Positions 15,537-24,751 of a DNA stretch of 33,520 nt are shown one piece after another. Position 1 is the stretch's first letter. Every line of letters starts with the position of its first letter. The notes under the pieces are model-generated. The model saw only the letters and a program-made list of their open reading frames with translations, was not told the origin of the DNA and did no database searches. Source of the DNA: Deltaproteobacteria bacterium (GTDB taxonomy: Bacteria > Desulfobacterota > GWC2-55-46 > DRQE01); NCBI GenBank assembly GCA_015492495.1, contig WGEY01000074.1, forward strand, positions 1-33,520, given 5' to 3'. The translations under genes were made by a program, and so were the position numbers.

Positions 15537-16607
15537 CTATATCCTGAACCTGCCGTCCTTCTGGACGAGCCTTCCGTCTATGTACAGTTTGCCGCCTTTT
15601 CTGAGGTCCTTTATCATGTCCCAGTGTATGGCGGACCTGTTCTTGCCGCCCGCCTCCTCGTAGGACCTCCCTATGGCAAGGTGCACCGTGCCGCCTATCT
15701 TCTCGTCGAAGAGTATGTCCTTTGAAAACCGGCTTATCCCGTAATTGACGCCGATGCCTAACTCCCCGAGGTACCTTGCACCCCTGTCCGTGTCGAGCAT
15801 GGAGAGGAGAAACTCTTCGTTCTTATCGGCACTGGCCTCGACGACCTTGCCCTTCCTGAACCTGAGCCTTATGCCCGTGACCTCCCTGGCCTGGTATATC
15901 GCGGGCATCTCGTAGTATATGTACCCCTCGGCCGAGTTCTCCACCGGAGACATGAAGACCTCGCCGTCCGGCATGTTGTTCGATCCGTAGCAGGCGATCG
16001 CCTTTCTTCCCCGTATGCTCAACGTTAAGTCCGTGTCCTCTCCGACGATCCTTACCTCGCTTCCCTTGTCAAGGAGCCTCTTGAGCTTCATCTCCTCCTT
16101 CTTGACGCTTTTCCAGTCTATGTTGGTCGCGCCGAAGAGAAAGTCCTCGTACTCGGCGAGGCTCATGTCCGCCTCCTGGGCGAGGGCGTTCGTGGGGTAG
16201 TTGCACAGGACCCAGCGCTTCTTGTTGACGATCGTCTCCATTATCGGCATGAGCACCTTGCTCCTTGCGCCTACCTTCCCGGGGTCGATGTTTGAAAGCG
16301 CCTTCTTGTTCAGCGGCGCCCTTATGTTCACGACACAGTCTATGTTCTTCGCCTCGTAGTGCTTTATCCTGGGGAAGTTGAGGAGCTGCTGCTCCGAGGC
16401 CTTCTCATAGAAGATGTTCTGCGTCTCCTCGAAGGATATGCTGGTCATGGGATGGGCCCCGGCCTCCATGACCTCCCTGTAGACCTCCAGGACGAGGGGC
16501 TTTGCAAGCTCGCTCGACGAGCTTATGAGAACGGTCTCGCCCCTTTTGACACCCAGCGAATGACGGACAAGGATGCGTGCAAGCTCTTCAACCCTTGGAT
16601 CAGCCAT
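15537..16607 (-). CDS. M29-family aminopeptidase
   Basis: 356-residue cytoplasmic metallopeptidase of the M29 (AmpS/AmpT/thermophilic aminopeptidase) family, removing N-terminal residues from peptides. Metal-ligand regions are recognisable: GEVFMSPVENSAEGYIYYE, the ELGIGVN segment, and the C-terminal HLAIGRSYEEAGGKNRSAIH with HWDMI. The length is slightly shorter than the usual 370-410. ATG 16607 has GGAGG four bases upstream. A spacer of about 110 bases separates it from the radical SAM gene upstream, and it may share that transcript. Confidence 0.9.
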   Translation of the reverse strand: MADPRVEELARILVRHSLGVKRGETVLISSSSELAKPLVLEVYREVMEAGAHPMTSISFEETQNIFYEKASEQQLLNFPRIKHYEAKNIDCVVNIRAPLNKKALSNIDPGKVGARSKVLMPIMETIVNKKRWVLCNYPTNALAQEADMSLAEYEDFLFGATNIDWKSVKKEEMKLKRLLDKGSEVRIVGEDTDLTLSIRGRKAIACYGSNNMPDGEVFMSPVENSAEGYIYYEMPAIYQAREVTGIRLRFRKGKVVEASADKNEEFLLSMLDTDRGARYLGELGIGVNYGISRFSKDILFDEKIGGTVHLAIGRSYEEAGGKNRSAIHWDMIKDLRKGGKLYIDGRLVQKDGRFRI

Positions 16608-16719
16608 CTTCCCTCCCTTTTCTTCCGAAGTGTGCAGCGCGGTACAGGCCGCCGCGAAGCGTCCCCCTGCACGCATGCGCGCTGCCCGCAGCCCTTCCTG
16701 CAGGCTGCGAAGGGGGCTC

Positions 16720-17634
16720 TCAGCCGCGCCACCTCACACCCTGGCGGGTGTCCCTGGCCTCGAGGAGCCCCTCTATCCTTTCCTTTATGATGAACTTGTT
16801 CACACCCCACCGGGGTGCCACGACGTATCGTGCCGGCGCATCCCCGGAGAGCCTGTGAACCACGACCCGGGGCGGCAGGAGTTCAAGCGATTCTACCACG
16901 AGCCGCACGTATTCTTCAAGGCCGAGGGGCTTGAGCCCGCCTTTCAGGTACGTATCTTCCAGGGGCGTGCCGCAGAGGACCGTAAGCTGGTGGAACTTGA
17001 TGCCCCATACCCCGAGCTCCGAGACGAACCTTACGGTGCCGAGCATGTCATCTTCCTTCTCCCCGGGAAGCCCGAAGATGACGTGCGCGCAGACGTCTAT
17101 GCCGCGTCCCCTGGCCCTTTCGACGGCATCCCTGAAGTCGGCGGAGGTGTGCCCCCTTCCTATGCGCTCGAGTGTCGCGTCGTTTGCGGACTGAAGCCCC
17201 ATCTCGAGCCACAGCGCCTTCCTGGAGCCTATCTCCTCGAGGAGGTCGAGCACATCGTCCGGAACGCAGTCCGGCCTTGTGGATATGCAGAGGCCCGCCA
17301 CCTCGGGATGACGGACCGCTTCTTCATAGAGGTCCCTCAGGCGGCCCGTATCCGAGTAGGTATTGGTGTTCAACTGGAAGTACGCTATGAACCTCTCGGC
17401 CCCGTGCCTCTTTCTTACCCATTCCACGCCGGAGTCGATCTGTTCGGTTACGGTGCGCCTGCCCTTGTGGGCCTTGGGCACCAGGCCCGCCGGGTTGCAG
17501 TAGGCGCATCCGCCGCGTGACTTCGTGCCGTCGCGCGTGGGGCATGTAAAGCCCCCGTCCACGGTGACCTTGTAGACCTTGCAGCCGAAACGCCTTCTCA
17601 GATAGGCGGAAAGGGTGTTGTACCGTTCAGTCAT
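16720..17634 (-). CDS. TIGR01212-family (YhcC-like) radical SAM protein
   Basis: 304-residue radical SAM protein. The cluster cysteines are C31, C43 and C46 in CPTRDGTKSRGGCAYC, an unusual CX11CX2C spacing typical of this family. FQLNTNTYS, LCISTRPDCVPDDVLDLL, WLEMGLQSAND and HVIFGLPGE are family segments. The exact reaction is not known to me; the family is often linked to RNA modification. The ATG at 17634 overlaps the end of rqcH by 8 bases, so the two are coupled, which is suggestive of a translation-related role. Confidence 0.88.
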   Translation of the reverse strand: MTERYNTLSAYLRRRFGCKVYKVTVDGGFTCPTRDGTKSRGGCAYCNPAGLVPKAHKGRRTVTEQIDSGVEWVRKRHGAERFIAYFQLNTNTYSDTGRLRDLYEEAVRHPEVAGLCISTRPDCVPDDVLDLLEEIGSRKALWLEMGLQSANDATLERIGRGHTSADFRDAVERARGRGIDVCAHVIFGLPGEKEDDMLGTVRFVSELGVWGIKFHQLTVLCGTPLEDTYLKGGLKPLGLEEYVRLVVESLELLPPRVVVHRLSGDAPARYVVAPRWGVNKFIIKERIEGLLEARDTRQGVRWRG

Positions 17635-19084
17635 GTCGTCCCCGTCCTTTCGAAGCTCCCGGGGCGGGCCTTACCACGACCGTCCTGTACTCCCTGACCG
17701 AGACCGTACCGGGCCTTGCGCCCTTGGGCTTCTGTACATCCGCTGCATCGGCACAGATGACCTCCACCTTCGCCGATGAGCGCGCCTTGCTGTAGTACGC
17801 AGCGATGCAAGCCGCCTCTTCCACGGCCTCCTCCGTCGGCCTCCTGCCCCCTGTCTTCAAAAGGACGTGCGCGCCCGGGACCCCCTTTGCGTGGAACCAG
17901 AGGTCTCCCCGGCTTGCGTACCTCCTCGTAAGAAGGTCGTTACCCCTGCCGCTCTTGCCGCAGAGTATCTCGAAGCCGTCCTTTGAAAGGAACCTCCTCA
18001 CGGGCTCGGCGAGCGGCCTTCCCGTTCCTTCCCCGGCGGGTGGCCTGAGGTAGCCCGCCTCCATGAGCTCCTCTCTCAGGGCCTCAGCGTCCTCCTTGGT
18101 CTCCATGCACTCCCACTCGCAGAGGAGCCCTTCCGTGTACTCGATCTCCCGCTCGACCTCGGGTATGCGGTCTTTGAGCATCTCGAGCGCGGTCTTCGCC
18201 TTCCTGGCGCGCTTGAAGTACCTGTCCACGTTCTCGCGGGGCGAGAGAGCCGGGTCGAGCGGTATCCTGACCCTTTGCGGTGGTGTTGCGTAGTAGTCCT
18301 CCACCTCTATCCCGGTCACGCCCTTCTCGACCCTCTTGAAGTTGGCGAGAAGGAGCTCTCCGAGCCTGGAACACTGGATATCGGCCTCTGCCTTCCGCCT
18401 GTCGCCGATAAGGTTCTCGAGCTTTCTTTTCGCTCTTTGAGCCGCCCTTTTTATCACCTGCCTGAAGCGTCTTTTCTCGGCCTCGAGCTCTTCTGCGTCG
18501 ACGAGCCTCGAGTAGTAACGGTCAGCGGCCTGGTTCCATGTCTCGCCCTCTAGGGGTGTGATCTCCTCTTCCCTCATCGAAAGGCCCTCTGGCAGCGTGA
18601 GCGGGGTAAGCCTCACCCCGGGCACCACGGTCCTTGCTGCCCCCTGGGGGAAGTAACGCAGGGCGTCCAGTACCACGCCGTCCTCGTCGAGGAGTATCAC
18701 GTTGGATGATTTGCCCGTAAGCTCCGCAACGAGGGTGTAGCGGTGCCTCGTCTCTCTGTCCTCTTTGTCCCGCTTGACGAACCCGATACGCACTATCCTC
18801 TCGTCGTCGAGCTGGCTTACCCCCTCGATCCTCGCATCGTTGAGCCTGCTTCTCAAAAAGGCGCAGAAACGCAGGGGCACCGGCGGGTTCGGGTATCTTC
18901 TCGCGGTAAGGTGTATCCTCGAAAGGGTGGGGTGGGTCGATATGATGAGGTTGTGTTGCCTTCCCCTTGCGAAGACCTTGAAGATTATGTTCCTTGCATC
19001 CGGCTGATGGACCCTGGAGACCACGCCGCCGCGAAGTGTAGAGTCGAGCTCTGAGACTATCCTTTTAAGGAGCCTTGGACCCAT
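17627..19084 (-). CDS. rqcH: RqcH/NFACT ribosome-quality-control protein
   Basis: 485-residue NFACT protein. The N-terminal NFACT-N domain covers about 1-200, a long charged coiled coil about 200-345, and a C-terminal NFACT-R domain contains DLWFHAKGVPGAHVLLK and the PKGARPGTV...YRTVVV end motif. RqcH binds stalled 50S subunits with peptidyl-tRNA and adds C-terminal alanine tails for degradation; older annotations say fibronectin-binding. The Asp-Arg pair needed in B. subtilis RqcH (about 97-98) appears here as Glu95-Arg96. It is shorter than the 570-residue B. subtilis protein, mainly in the middle. No Shine-Dalgarno is clear at ATG 19084; TAAAAT 13-18 bases upstream might be a -10. Confidence 0.9.
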   Translation of the reverse strand: MGPRLLKRIVSELDSTLRGGVVSRVHQPDARNIIFKVFARGRQHNLIISTHPTLSRIHLTARRYPNPPVPLRFCAFLRSRLNDARIEGVSQLDDERIVRIGFVKRDKEDRETRHRYTLVAELTGKSSNVILLDEDGVVLDALRYFPQGAARTVVPGVRLTPLTLPEGLSMREEEITPLEGETWNQAADRYYSRLVDAEELEAEKRRFRQVIKRAAQRAKRKLENLIGDRRKAEADIQCSRLGELLLANFKRVEKGVTGIEVEDYYATPPQRVRIPLDPALSPRENVDRYFKRARKAKTALEMLKDRIPEVEREIEYTEGLLCEWECMETKEDAEALREELMEAGYLRPPAGEGTGRPLAEPVRRFLSKDGFEILCGKSGRGNDLLTRRYASRGDLWFHAKGVPGAHVLLKTGGRRPTEEAVEEAACIAAYYSKARSSAKVEVICADAADVQKPKGARPGTVSVREYRTVVVRPAPGASKGRGRHD

Positions 19085-19249
19085 GGTATGGATTTTAGCA
19101 CAGTAGCGTGGAGAAGGTGAGGATCTTTTGCACTACAGTGGCCCGGAGGCGCACCGGACCGGAACCCCGCGGGCTTGAGGCCAAGGGAAGAGCATGGCCA
19201 AGACGTTCTCTGCAGGGAACAATCAAGGTCACCCCTGAAAAACTCCCTT

Positions 19250-19278
19250 TTGACATGCTTCATACTCTCTGGTATATT
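19250..19278 (+). promoter_or_regulatory. Strong sigma70-type promoter
   Basis: TTGACA at 19250-19255, a 17-base spacer, and TATATT at 19273-19278. This is the best promoter match in the window. It points to the structured leader and the small gene at 19465, away from rqcH. Confidence 0.75.
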
Positions 19279-19284
19279 TGGACT

Positions 19285-19430
19285 GCTAAAAAATTCCGAG
19301 GGGCTGCCTCTGTCTTTACGGACAGGGCGGTCATTGCTACGGGTGCATGCGCGCCCGCAGATGCCCTGTACCGTGAGGTACCGGGGTGGCCTCCTCGGAA
19401 GCCACTAGCACATCTGCGGGCGCTTTTTTG
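19285..19430 (+). ncRNA. Structured leader or small RNA of unknown class
   Basis: Begins at the expected start of the 19250 promoter and ends in an intrinsic terminator. An upstream hairpin pairs CTGTC with GACAG plus GCC with GGC (about 19304-19329). Then a 13-base stem, GCGCCCGCAGATG (19351-19363) with CATCTGCGGGCGC (19411-19423), encloses two hairpins: GTACC/GGTAC and GTGGC/GCCAC. The result is a three-way junction followed by TTTTTT. It could be a riboswitch or attenuator for the gene at 19465, or a free sRNA of about 145 bases. It lacks the SRP-RNA tetraloop region, and I could not match it to a riboswitch class. Confidence 0.6.
19351..19429 (+). terminator. Intrinsic terminator closing the leader RNA
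   Basis: Perfect 13-base GC-rich stem (19351-19363 with 19411-19423) followed immediately by six T (19424-19429). The large loop holds two further hairpins, so the terminator is also the outer helix of the RNA, an arrangement that suits ligand- or factor-controlled termination. Confidence 0.75.
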
Positions 19431-19464
19431 TGCCCTTTGCTGAAAATCCGGGGAGGCGGGTGTT

Positions 19465-19734
19465 ATGGACGTCAATAACAACGGAAGACATAACGGTGTC
19501 CATGGTATCTTGCGGATCGGCGAGCACATCGCGGCCATACAGGAGGCGAGGGACAAGATCATGCCGGTCATAATGCTCATGTGCAGTACCGCGGGGCTGA
19601 ATCCGGATATGGGGGAGGTGCTTACAAAGGAACAGCTCGGAAACCTGGGCATCCTCCTCAAGGGGCTGCTGGACGAGGTCTTCAGTGCCGTGGACGGGAT
19701 AGACGATATATACAGGCGAAGTATCTGTATCTGA
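19465..19734 (+). CDS. Small helical protein of unknown function
   Basis: 89 residues, not recognised. GGGGAGG at 19450-19456 lies 8 bases before the ATG, and codon use (AGG, ATA) matches the core genes rather than the island, so it is probably real. The N-terminus is Asn/His-rich (DVNNNGRHN); the rest is predicted mostly helical with a hydrophobic patch (PVIMLMCSTAG) too short and mixed for a clear membrane span. It follows a promoter and a terminated leader RNA, so expression may be attenuated. It is convergent with the helicase gene, 38 bases away, and marks the core side of the island boundary. Confidence 0.65.
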   Translation: MDVNNNGRHNGVHGILRIGEHIAAIQEARDKIMPVIMLMCSTAGLNPDMGEVLTKEQLGNLGILLKGLLDEVFSAVDGIDDIYRRSICI

Positions 19735-19772
19735 AGCGGTCAGCTTGGACACCGGCTGATAATCATATAACC

Positions 19773-22700
19773 TTATTCTATAGGGGGCTCCAATGATATC
19801 TGCCACTGGCTCAGGTCGCTTTCTGAAAAAGTATTGTTCATTTGATTGGTCAGATACTCAAGAAGATCCTCTTGTCTTGGTTGACCGAATACAAGGCGGT
19901 AGACGGCAAGCATTCGTTTAAGTCGATGGAAATGCGGCACTTCCCTACTGAAGGCCAGGAGTGGAACACGCCTTTCTATTTGAGCACCTCCTTCAATTTC
20001 GTATAACCAATACGGTACGAGATCGCTTGCACCACTCGGCCGATCCTTTTTCGCCAGCTCAAACATAAAGCTCCAGGGGTCACCATTCCCGTCCCAAGCG
20101 CCTTTCAAGGCACTCAGGCCGTAAGACTTAGCCACGTTCTTTCGAATCGCATGGCCCTTGTATCTGTGAACACGCCCTTCGCGTTGCTCCAAGTCAACAG
20201 GATTACGTGGCAAGTTCCAGTGGATCACGGAGTGGCACCATGTGTGAAAGTCCAGGCCTTCCTGACCGATGGAAGTGGATGCCAAGATAAACGGCCTGAA
20301 AGGGGAGTTGAACGCCTCCCGAACAGTGTCGGCTCTAGCGACCGTCGCACCCGTTTCATCTTTCAACTCCGCGAATCGCAAGGCAAACCGGCAACGCATG
20401 TTGTAGCCTTCAAACTCTACCTTGCGGAGTTTCGGGCGCACAACGATTTCGTCAATCTGGAGCTGTGAAGTGCGGATCGAAAGAGATGAACCGATTGAAT
20501 CACCAATTGCTTTTGCCCGCTCAGTCTCGGCCTCATCAATGACGCCGAGTGATTCAACCAAGCAATGCGCTTGCTCATCAAGTAGTGACTGAATATTGCC
20601 TTGGAGGCAATACCTTAGGGTAAGCTTCCAGTAAGATGTCTCCGGCTCGTTTCCCCGCAAGAGTGCGATGGTTTCAGGTAGATTGAACAACGTTCTGAAA
20701 CCTTCTGAAATCCGCACAGCGCCGTAAAGCAATTCCGGAGCATCCCAATCAAGCGAGAAAGCAATTCGATGGAGTGCCCGAAGTGCACATACCCCTGGCC
20801 CAGCCACAGCCATTTGGGCAAGAACATGCATCAAATCCGCAGGAGGTCGTCCAAGAGGAGGATCAAGCTCACCATCCATGGCTTGACGGAAAAGCTCAAG
20901 GTGGTCCTTGAAACGTTCTCCACGCTCACCTGATCCATCTAAATTAACCGATGTCCATCCCATCTTCTCATCAACCATCCATTGGCGAAGAGCAGGGAAA
21001 CTTGCCGCGTCCAGCATGGCGGGCACTGCCCAATGCCACCGTTGGTCCTCCGGCCCGCTGTCAGGGGCCCCCTTCAACAGCATCTGAATATGAGGCTTGA
21101 GTACCTCTGCAACTTGATCCAACAGCACGTCGGATGATATCAATCCACTCTCTGCACGGTCCAATGCCAGCTTCAAAGGGTCTACAAAGGATGCCAGAGT
21201 TGGGCATGGATACAAAAGGAGAAGCATCGACATTCCAGTCAGCCGCCCGTCAGCACTTCGTGTGAATCGTAGAAGAGGTCGTAACTCCTTGTACAATTGG
21301 TCGTGACTTAGTTGCTTGGGTAACGCAGCAAGCATCCTGCGCTCTGCTTCATACGAACATAGAGAAGCAATTGCATCAGGAACCACATTCCATGCTGAGA
21401 ATACCAGGGCTTTTGTTACATCATGATTAATTTCGGCGTACGGTCCTTCCGGCTTGCTGTATGGCATGGAGGGCGGCATCCATAATGCTTTCCACAGCCC
21501 GTTGTCAATCGTATGGAAAAGTAAGTCGCGCATTCTTGGATTGGCTGGGTCCATCTCTCGGTAGGCTTGGATGTCGGCCTTCCGGAGAAGACGGCCGTTG
21601 TCGGCATTCAATGCCGCTAACAGTTCATTCGAGGCATTCTCACATTGTTCTTCAAGCTTTCGCCGGAATTCATATCGTCTGAGGAAGTTGATGAGATAGG
21701 GGCTTGATTTCCAATATTCGATAATATCTCGCGCTCCTACGATCGAGGCGACTCGATCCGCAAGAACGGCCTCATGCAGATCGCGTGGTTGCAAAGAGGG
21801 CTTCTCACGAGTTTCATGTAACATGGCATCTTGTGCCTGAGTCATACTTATCCGTTCGGTACGTGACATGACGCGACGAAGCTGAGACTGCAGGCGATCC
21901 CGTGCATGACTGATGTCTGATCCTTTGTCCGGCACAAGAAGGTAAAGCGCCCGCCTGAATGCCTGGATTTCTCTCTTGACCTCCTCAACTGCAGCATCAG
22001 ACTCAAACAAAAACCGTAAAGTATTCAAAAAGTCTGGATAATGATCGTCCTCCTGTTCGTTGTCGAACGAAAGCATCTTGTATGGCGTAGCCGACAAAAG
22101 CAGGGTTTTGACGCCTGGATACTGGAATAGCCTCTGAGCTAGTCGAGCCTCTGGATTGCTATAATCGAGCAGGTTCTTGAACCGCTGAAACTCATCAAGG
22201 ATGATCAAGTCAGGCTCAAGCATTTCGAGGCTCATTTCGGCTAAACGAAATCGGAGCTCTGAAACTAGTTCAAGTCGCTCAGGATCATCCCACAAAACCC
22301 TCCGTTTGGATCGGGCGCAGAAGTCAGTTATTCGTTGGTGCAGCGCGTTGTCGGAGAGAATAATCTTCACGAAGCCATCCGCGATATTCTTATCCACGCT
22401 CTCCGGTTTCCATTCATGTGTCCACCACTGCCAGTTGTCGTCACTCACTCGGCACTGAAGTAGTCGACGTAAACCGGCGGGGCTGACCCTAAGGCGTTTT
22501 TTGAGAAGGTGATGGATTAGGGCTCGCTCCTGGACGTGGCCGTCCCGCGATTTCGGATCAAAACTCGTTCCAGGGGTCAGGCTGACGTAGTTCACATGGT
22601 TTCTACGGATATCAGCTATTTCCATCGGCAGCAGGGACAGCCGTGTTGGTCTTACAAATTCCTGCACTCCAGAAACGTTCAACCGGTGAATATTCTGAGA

Positions 22701-22952
22701 TGCAATGCTGACGTTAGAACAAATATATACGATATCGACCCGGTCCACTTTACCCCGCAAGTGCTCTATCGCTTTAGCAATAATGCCGCGAGCAACAAGC
22801 GTTTTACCAAGGCCTACCTCATCAGCCACGAGAAATCGGTTAGTCGGATCAGGATCGAGATAGAAACGGCGAAATACATATTCCACGGTACGCCGCTGGA
22901 AATCCTTCAACCTGGCGAGAACGCGCTCGGTATCGTGCCTTTCCGTGCTCAC
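19773..22952 (-). CDS. SNF2-like helicase of a DUF6361-PLD-helicase operon
   Basis: About 1059 residues. The ATPase core has Walker A ADEVGLGKT (about 43-51), Walker B DEFQRF (about 253-258, replacing DEAH), SATP (about 287-290), and late motifs STSIGQEGLDF and LEQREGRVHRYKGH, an SF2/SNF2 arrangement. Some 550-600 residues sit between the lobes, far more than in a minimal helicase. It should translocate on nucleic acid using ATP. GTG 22952 overlaps the PLD stop (GTGA) and has GGAGG 7 bases upstream; an upstream ATG at 22991 is less likely. GC is visibly lower than in flanking genes and AGG/ATA use is reduced, which suggests transfer. The fold of the insert is unknown to me. Confidence 0.85.
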   Translation of the reverse strand: MSTERHDTERVLARLKDFQRRTVEYVFRRFYLDPDPTNRFLVADEVGLGKTLVARGIIAKAIEHLRGKVDRVDIVYICSNVSIASQNIHRLNVSGVQEFVRPTRLSLLPMEIADIRRNHVNYVSLTPGTSFDPKSRDGHVQERALIHHLLKKRLRVSPAGLRRLLQCRVSDDNWQWWTHEWKPESVDKNIADGFVKIILSDNALHQRITDFCARSKRRVLWDDPERLELVSELRFRLAEMSLEMLEPDLIILDEFQRFKNLLDYSNPEARLAQRLFQYPGVKTLLLSATPYKMLSFDNEQEDDHYPDFLNTLRFLFESDAAVEEVKREIQAFRRALYLLVPDKGSDISHARDRLQSQLRRVMSRTERISMTQAQDAMLHETREKPSLQPRDLHEAVLADRVASIVGARDIIEYWKSSPYLINFLRRYEFRRKLEEQCENASNELLAALNADNGRLLRKADIQAYREMDPANPRMRDLLFHTIDNGLWKALWMPPSMPYSKPEGPYAEINHDVTKALVFSAWNVVPDAIASLCSYEAERRMLAALPKQLSHDQLYKELRPLLRFTRSADGRLTGMSMLLLLYPCPTLASFVDPLKLALDRAESGLISSDVLLDQVAEVLKPHIQMLLKGAPDSGPEDQRWHWAVPAMLDAASFPALRQWMVDEKMGWTSVNLDGSGERGERFKDHLELFRQAMDGELDPPLGRPPADLMHVLAQMAVAGPGVCALRALHRIAFSLDWDAPELLYGAVRISEGFRTLFNLPETIALLRGNEPETSYWKLTLRYCLQGNIQSLLDEQAHCLVESLGVIDEAETERAKAIGDSIGSSLSIRTSQLQIDEIVVRPKLRKVEFEGYNMRCRFALRFAELKDETGATVARADTVREAFNSPFRPFILASTSIGQEGLDFHTWCHSVIHWNLPRNPVDLEQREGRVHRYKGHAIRKNVAKSYGLSALKGAWDGNGDPWSFMFELAKKDRPSGASDLVPYWLYEIEGGAQIERRVPLLAFSREVPHFHRLKRMLAVYRLVFGQPRQEDLLEYLTNQMNNTFSESDLSQWQISLEPPIE

Positions 22953-24751
22953 GTGTTGGCCTCCGCCATAGCATCCTCGAAGATGTTCCACAATGCGATG
23001 AACTGTGGAGGCACAATCGATGCGGTTGTTTCATCACGCATCAATCGTCGTATAACCGCCTCCACGTCCTTGAGTTTCTTTGGGTTGCGGCTAAAGGCCC
23101 TGGTAAGTTCTTCGAGAATCGGTATCTCCCCTACAAAGGCTTCCGTCCACGAACTGGTACCACGCCCGTCATTGAACAAACTTCTGGTTTCGAGAACATC
23201 GCCAGCATACTCTCCGAGCAGCAAGAGAATGTATCGCAAGAACCCCTCACGATTATTAAGGACGAGCCTAAAAATGGCTTCATCTCGTTTTTCAGGAAGG
23301 CCATCTACCGGAAGATTCAGGACCATACGAAGCGATATTTTCTTAGCCTCTGCGACAAGATCGAAGGCAATGAGACCTGTAACAGACTCTGTGGCATATC
23401 GTCCAAGTCCAGCGGGTTCTCCGCGGGCCAAACCGCTCGAATCCGCTGCCCGGTCCTCTGAGACAGTGATTGGCCAGGCCCGGACCTGGGAAATCCCATC
23501 CATGGGAAGCTTTTCGGGGGACATGAGAGCTAACTCCCACGCATCCTCGCACGCTTGGCAGACAACCTTCAAGCGCGCTTCAGCCAAACGGTCTCGTGCT
23601 GTCTCGAGCGCTTTGCGCGCGCGTATCTCGTCATCATCAGGTTGTGCCGCTTCATCCGTTTGAACGTACTTTGAAAGGAGTGGGCCAAGACCACCTTCTT
23701 CCAGAAGCGATCCAACGCCGCCAATGCGGCTGGTCCTACCAATCAGCTCAACGAGTATCTCGGTATTGGAACGTTGAAGGAGAGCCGCGGCAGTTGCGTT
23801 TGCCGAACCAAGATAAAGGTGCGTCCGCCACCCTTTTTCGAGAACATATACTTTGGCATGGAGGCCAATGGTGTCACGCTGTTCCGCTTCCTCGCCATCC
23901 TCTGTCTCAGCAGCTTCGTCAAGCGTATACCACTGGTCGACTTCTTTGAGCACAACCGGTGTAAGTTGTTTCAGCTCGTCCGGCCTGGAGATAACGGCGG
24001 AAAACTCATCCGTCAGCTTGCTCAACCATGTAAGAGCATCCGCCGTCAAGAAAGGTGAAATGACGGCCATTCGTTTTGACCACGGTGGCGTCCATGATTT
24101 GCCATCGATTCCCAGGACATGAAAAGCCACACTCTCGAATCCATCAGGCAGTTCCCATGATACCTTCCTGACCTCCTCGGCAAGCCGTTTGGCCTGACGT
24201 TTTCTTGACCGCGAAACAGGTCGAGTACACATGGACGGAAGGGCCTGCAAGAACTCACCCAATCTGCGGTTGGCCGCGATGTAACGGCCTCCCGGCCTGC
24301 CTTCAAGTTGGAGCGAGATATCCCAAGAGCGGTCATAGGTTATGTTTCGCGATAAGACAAGGACCCTGATTAGCGGTGGTTCGTTGATTTCTGGTTGCAC
24401 AAAACGCAGAACCCATATTTTCGGATGAAACGCTCCGCCACGCGGTGCCTTGACCGGCATGACCATGGACTCGAGTAAGCCGAATAGAACATTATCGCCT
24501 GATGGAGGTCTCATCCCGGTATGATCCACGTACACACTAAAGCGATCTGATAATCGGCGAAGGGATTCCAGCAGACGTATCGGATCGGCGTTTGTTATAG
24601 ACGTGCGGTCTGCAAGCGCCAGGTTAGTCGGAAGAGAAAGTAAAGCGGCCGGGTCAAGGGAGTATGTGGTGGCCAAAGCCTGATCAAATACATATCCGGG
24701 CGGCGGGGTAACGGCGGCTGTATACAAGCTTCTCGCGTCAGGATTCAACAT
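22949..24751 (-). CDS. Phospholipase D-family protein with two HKD-like motifs
   Basis: 600 residues with two PLD half-sites. The first is H109-x-K111 (AFHPKIW) with SRNIT at 134-138; the second is H298-x-K300 (GLHAKVYV) with GSANAT at 315-320 and E331. In defence loci such as DISARM (DrmC) and Dpd (DpdK), PLD-family partners accompany helicases and are thought to act as nucleases; lipid hydrolysis is less likely here because there is no signal peptide. About 345-600 has no motif I know. ATG 24751 overlaps the DUF6361 gene by 14 bases and its stop overlaps the helicase start by 4, so the three are translationally coupled. Confidence 0.85.
   Translation of the reverse strand: MLNPDARSLYTAAVTPPPGYVFDQALATTYSLDPAALLSLPTNLALADRTSITNADPIRLLESLRRLSDRFSVYVDHTGMRPPSGDNVLFGLLESMVMPVKAPRGGAFHPKIWVLRFVQPEINEPPLIRVLVLSRNITYDRSWDISLQLEGRPGGRYIAANRRLGEFLQALPSMCTRPVSRSRKRQAKRLAEEVRKVSWELPDGFESVAFHVLGIDGKSWTPPWSKRMAVISPFLTADALTWLSKLTDEFSAVISRPDELKQLTPVVLKEVDQWYTLDEAAETEDGEEAEQRDTIGLHAKVYVLEKGWRTHLYLGSANATAAALLQRSNTEILVELIGRTSRIGGVGSLLEEGGLGPLLSKYVQTDEAAQPDDDEIRARKALETARDRLAEARLKVVCQACEDAWELALMSPEKLPMDGISQVRAWPITVSEDRAADSSGLARGEPAGLGRYATESVTGLIAFDLVAEAKKISLRMVLNLPVDGLPEKRDEAIFRLVLNNREGFLRYILLLLGEYAGDVLETRSLFNDGRGTSSWTEAFVGEIPILEELTRAFSRNPKKLKDVEAVIRRLMRDETTASIVPPQFIALWNIFEDAMAEANT

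Noticed and set aside
19285-19430. SRP RNA, 6S RNA or cobalamin riboswitch
   Set aside because: The SRP GGAAGGAAGC-type loop, the 6S central-bubble layout and the B12 box are not present; the length is also too short for a cobalamin riboswitch.
19085-19772. A second copy of the tRNA-Ser 3' end as an att site
   Set aside because: The best similarity seen (CAAGGGA near 19181) is too short; no convincing direct repeat was found by eye.
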